Of a DNA stretch of 6,007 nucleotides, positions 5,868-6,007 are shown piece by piece. The notes beneath the pieces are model-generated. The model had not been told where the DNA came from, did not search any database, and saw only the letters and a list, made by a program, of their open reading frames with translations. The first letter of the stretch is position 1, and every line of letters starts with the position of its first letter. The DNA comes from Lachnospiraceae bacterium (GTDB lineage: Bacteria > Bacillota > Clostridia > Lachnospirales > Lachnospiraceae), in NCBI GenBank assembly GCA_017446125.1, contig JAFSRL010000061.1:1-6007 (forward strand), given 5' to 3'. A program made the translations under genes and the position numbers.

Positions 5868-5940
5868 GGGATCATAGCTCAGCTGGGAGAGCGTTCGCTT
5901 GACGTGCGAGAGGTCATGGGTTCGAGCCCCGTTGGTCCCA
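5868..5940 (+). tRNA. tRNA-Val (anticodon GAC)
   Basis: All four arms fold in a standard 73-nt cloverleaf. The acceptor GGGATCA pairs with TGGTCCC (one U-G), the D stem is GCTC/GAGC, the anticodon stem is TTCGC/GCGAG with loop TTGACGT, and the T arm is ATGGG-TTCGAGC-CCCGT. The discriminator base is A at 5940. The anticodon GAC (5901-5903) reads GUC and GUU, so the tRNA carries valine. The 3' CCA is not encoded (CTA follows) and must be added by the CCA-adding enzyme, common in Clostridia. It is divergent from dps. Confidence 0.95.
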
Positions 5941-5946
5941 CTACAC

Positions 5947-5998
5947 AAAGGGTACTAAAACCTTTCCGATTGGACGACGAATCGGACCAAAGGAAAGG
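5947..5998 (+). other. Self-complementary segment downstream of the tRNA, function unknown
   Basis: Several pairings compete here. CCTTTCC (5961-5967) pairs with GGAAAGG (5992-5998), and the inner GATT/AATC extends that stem. CCGATT (5966-5971) also pairs perfectly with AATCGG (5980-5985) around an 8-nt loop. CCTTT (5961-5965) can instead pair with AAAGG at 5947-5951. No T-tract is visible before the window ends, and no start codon with a ribosome binding site is seen. It could be the tRNA 3' trailer, the start of a structured RNA or an attenuator; the window ends too soon to decide. Confidence 0.4.
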
Positions 5999-6007
5999 CA
6001 CCGTTGG

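Noticed and set aside
5834..5880. TPP riboswitch suggested by GGCTGAGAGA after a hairpin
   Set aside because: The second half of the aptamer (CCTGATC and GGATAATGCCAGCG-type segments) is absent, and a complete tRNA occupies the place where it should be.

Overview
The window looks like part of a Clostridia chromosome, most likely Lachnospiraceae-like. This rests on the lipoprotein signal of the solute-binding protein, a CUT1 sugar transporter with no dedicated ATPase gene, strong AGGAGG-type ribosome binding sites, GC-rich coding sequence beside very AT-rich intergenic DNA, and a tRNA gene without an encoded CCA. The assignment is by general resemblance only; no phylogeny was run.

Layout. Positions 1-630 (+) hold the C-terminal two thirds of an LsrF-type class I (Schiff-base) aldolase or thiolase, cut by the window edge. 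It is followed at 12 nt and then 3 nt by two CUT1 ABC permeases (643-1539 MalF-like, 1543-2382 MalG-like). After an 80-nt gap with a possible internal promoter comes the lipoprotein substrate-binding protein (2463-3803). These four genes look like one carbohydrate or phosphorylated-carbon uptake and breakdown operon whose upstream part lies outside the window. Only 31 nt later, on the same strand, comes an AlgI/DltB-type MBOAT O-acyltransferase (3835-5157) with no visible SGNH-type partner gene.

On the opposite strand, ending 16 nt from the MBOAT stop, is a Dps mini-ferritin (5174-5605, -) with intact ferroxidase ligands. It has a plausible promoter followed by a 15-bp inverted repeat that could be a Fur/PerR-family operator. 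The AT-rich divergent region (5606-5867) also carries a plausible promoter and a leader hairpin for a tRNA-Val(GAC) gene (5868-5940, +). The last 67 bases (5941-6007) contain no gene start but hold several competing self-complementary segments, one of them complementary to the 3' acceptor strand of the tRNA.

How it fits together. The transporter imports a substrate of unknown identity, with a shared MsmX-type ATPase presumably encoded elsewhere. The aldolase-family enzyme probably acts late in its breakdown. The MBOAT protein probably acylates an envelope polymer and may only be a positional neighbour. Dps handles iron and peroxide stress and is independent. I see no clear undescribed defence, mobile or RNA system here. 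The points most worth a second look are the non-quorum-sensing context of the LsrF homologue, the partnerless MBOAT, the dps operator candidate and the structured DNA around the tRNA.
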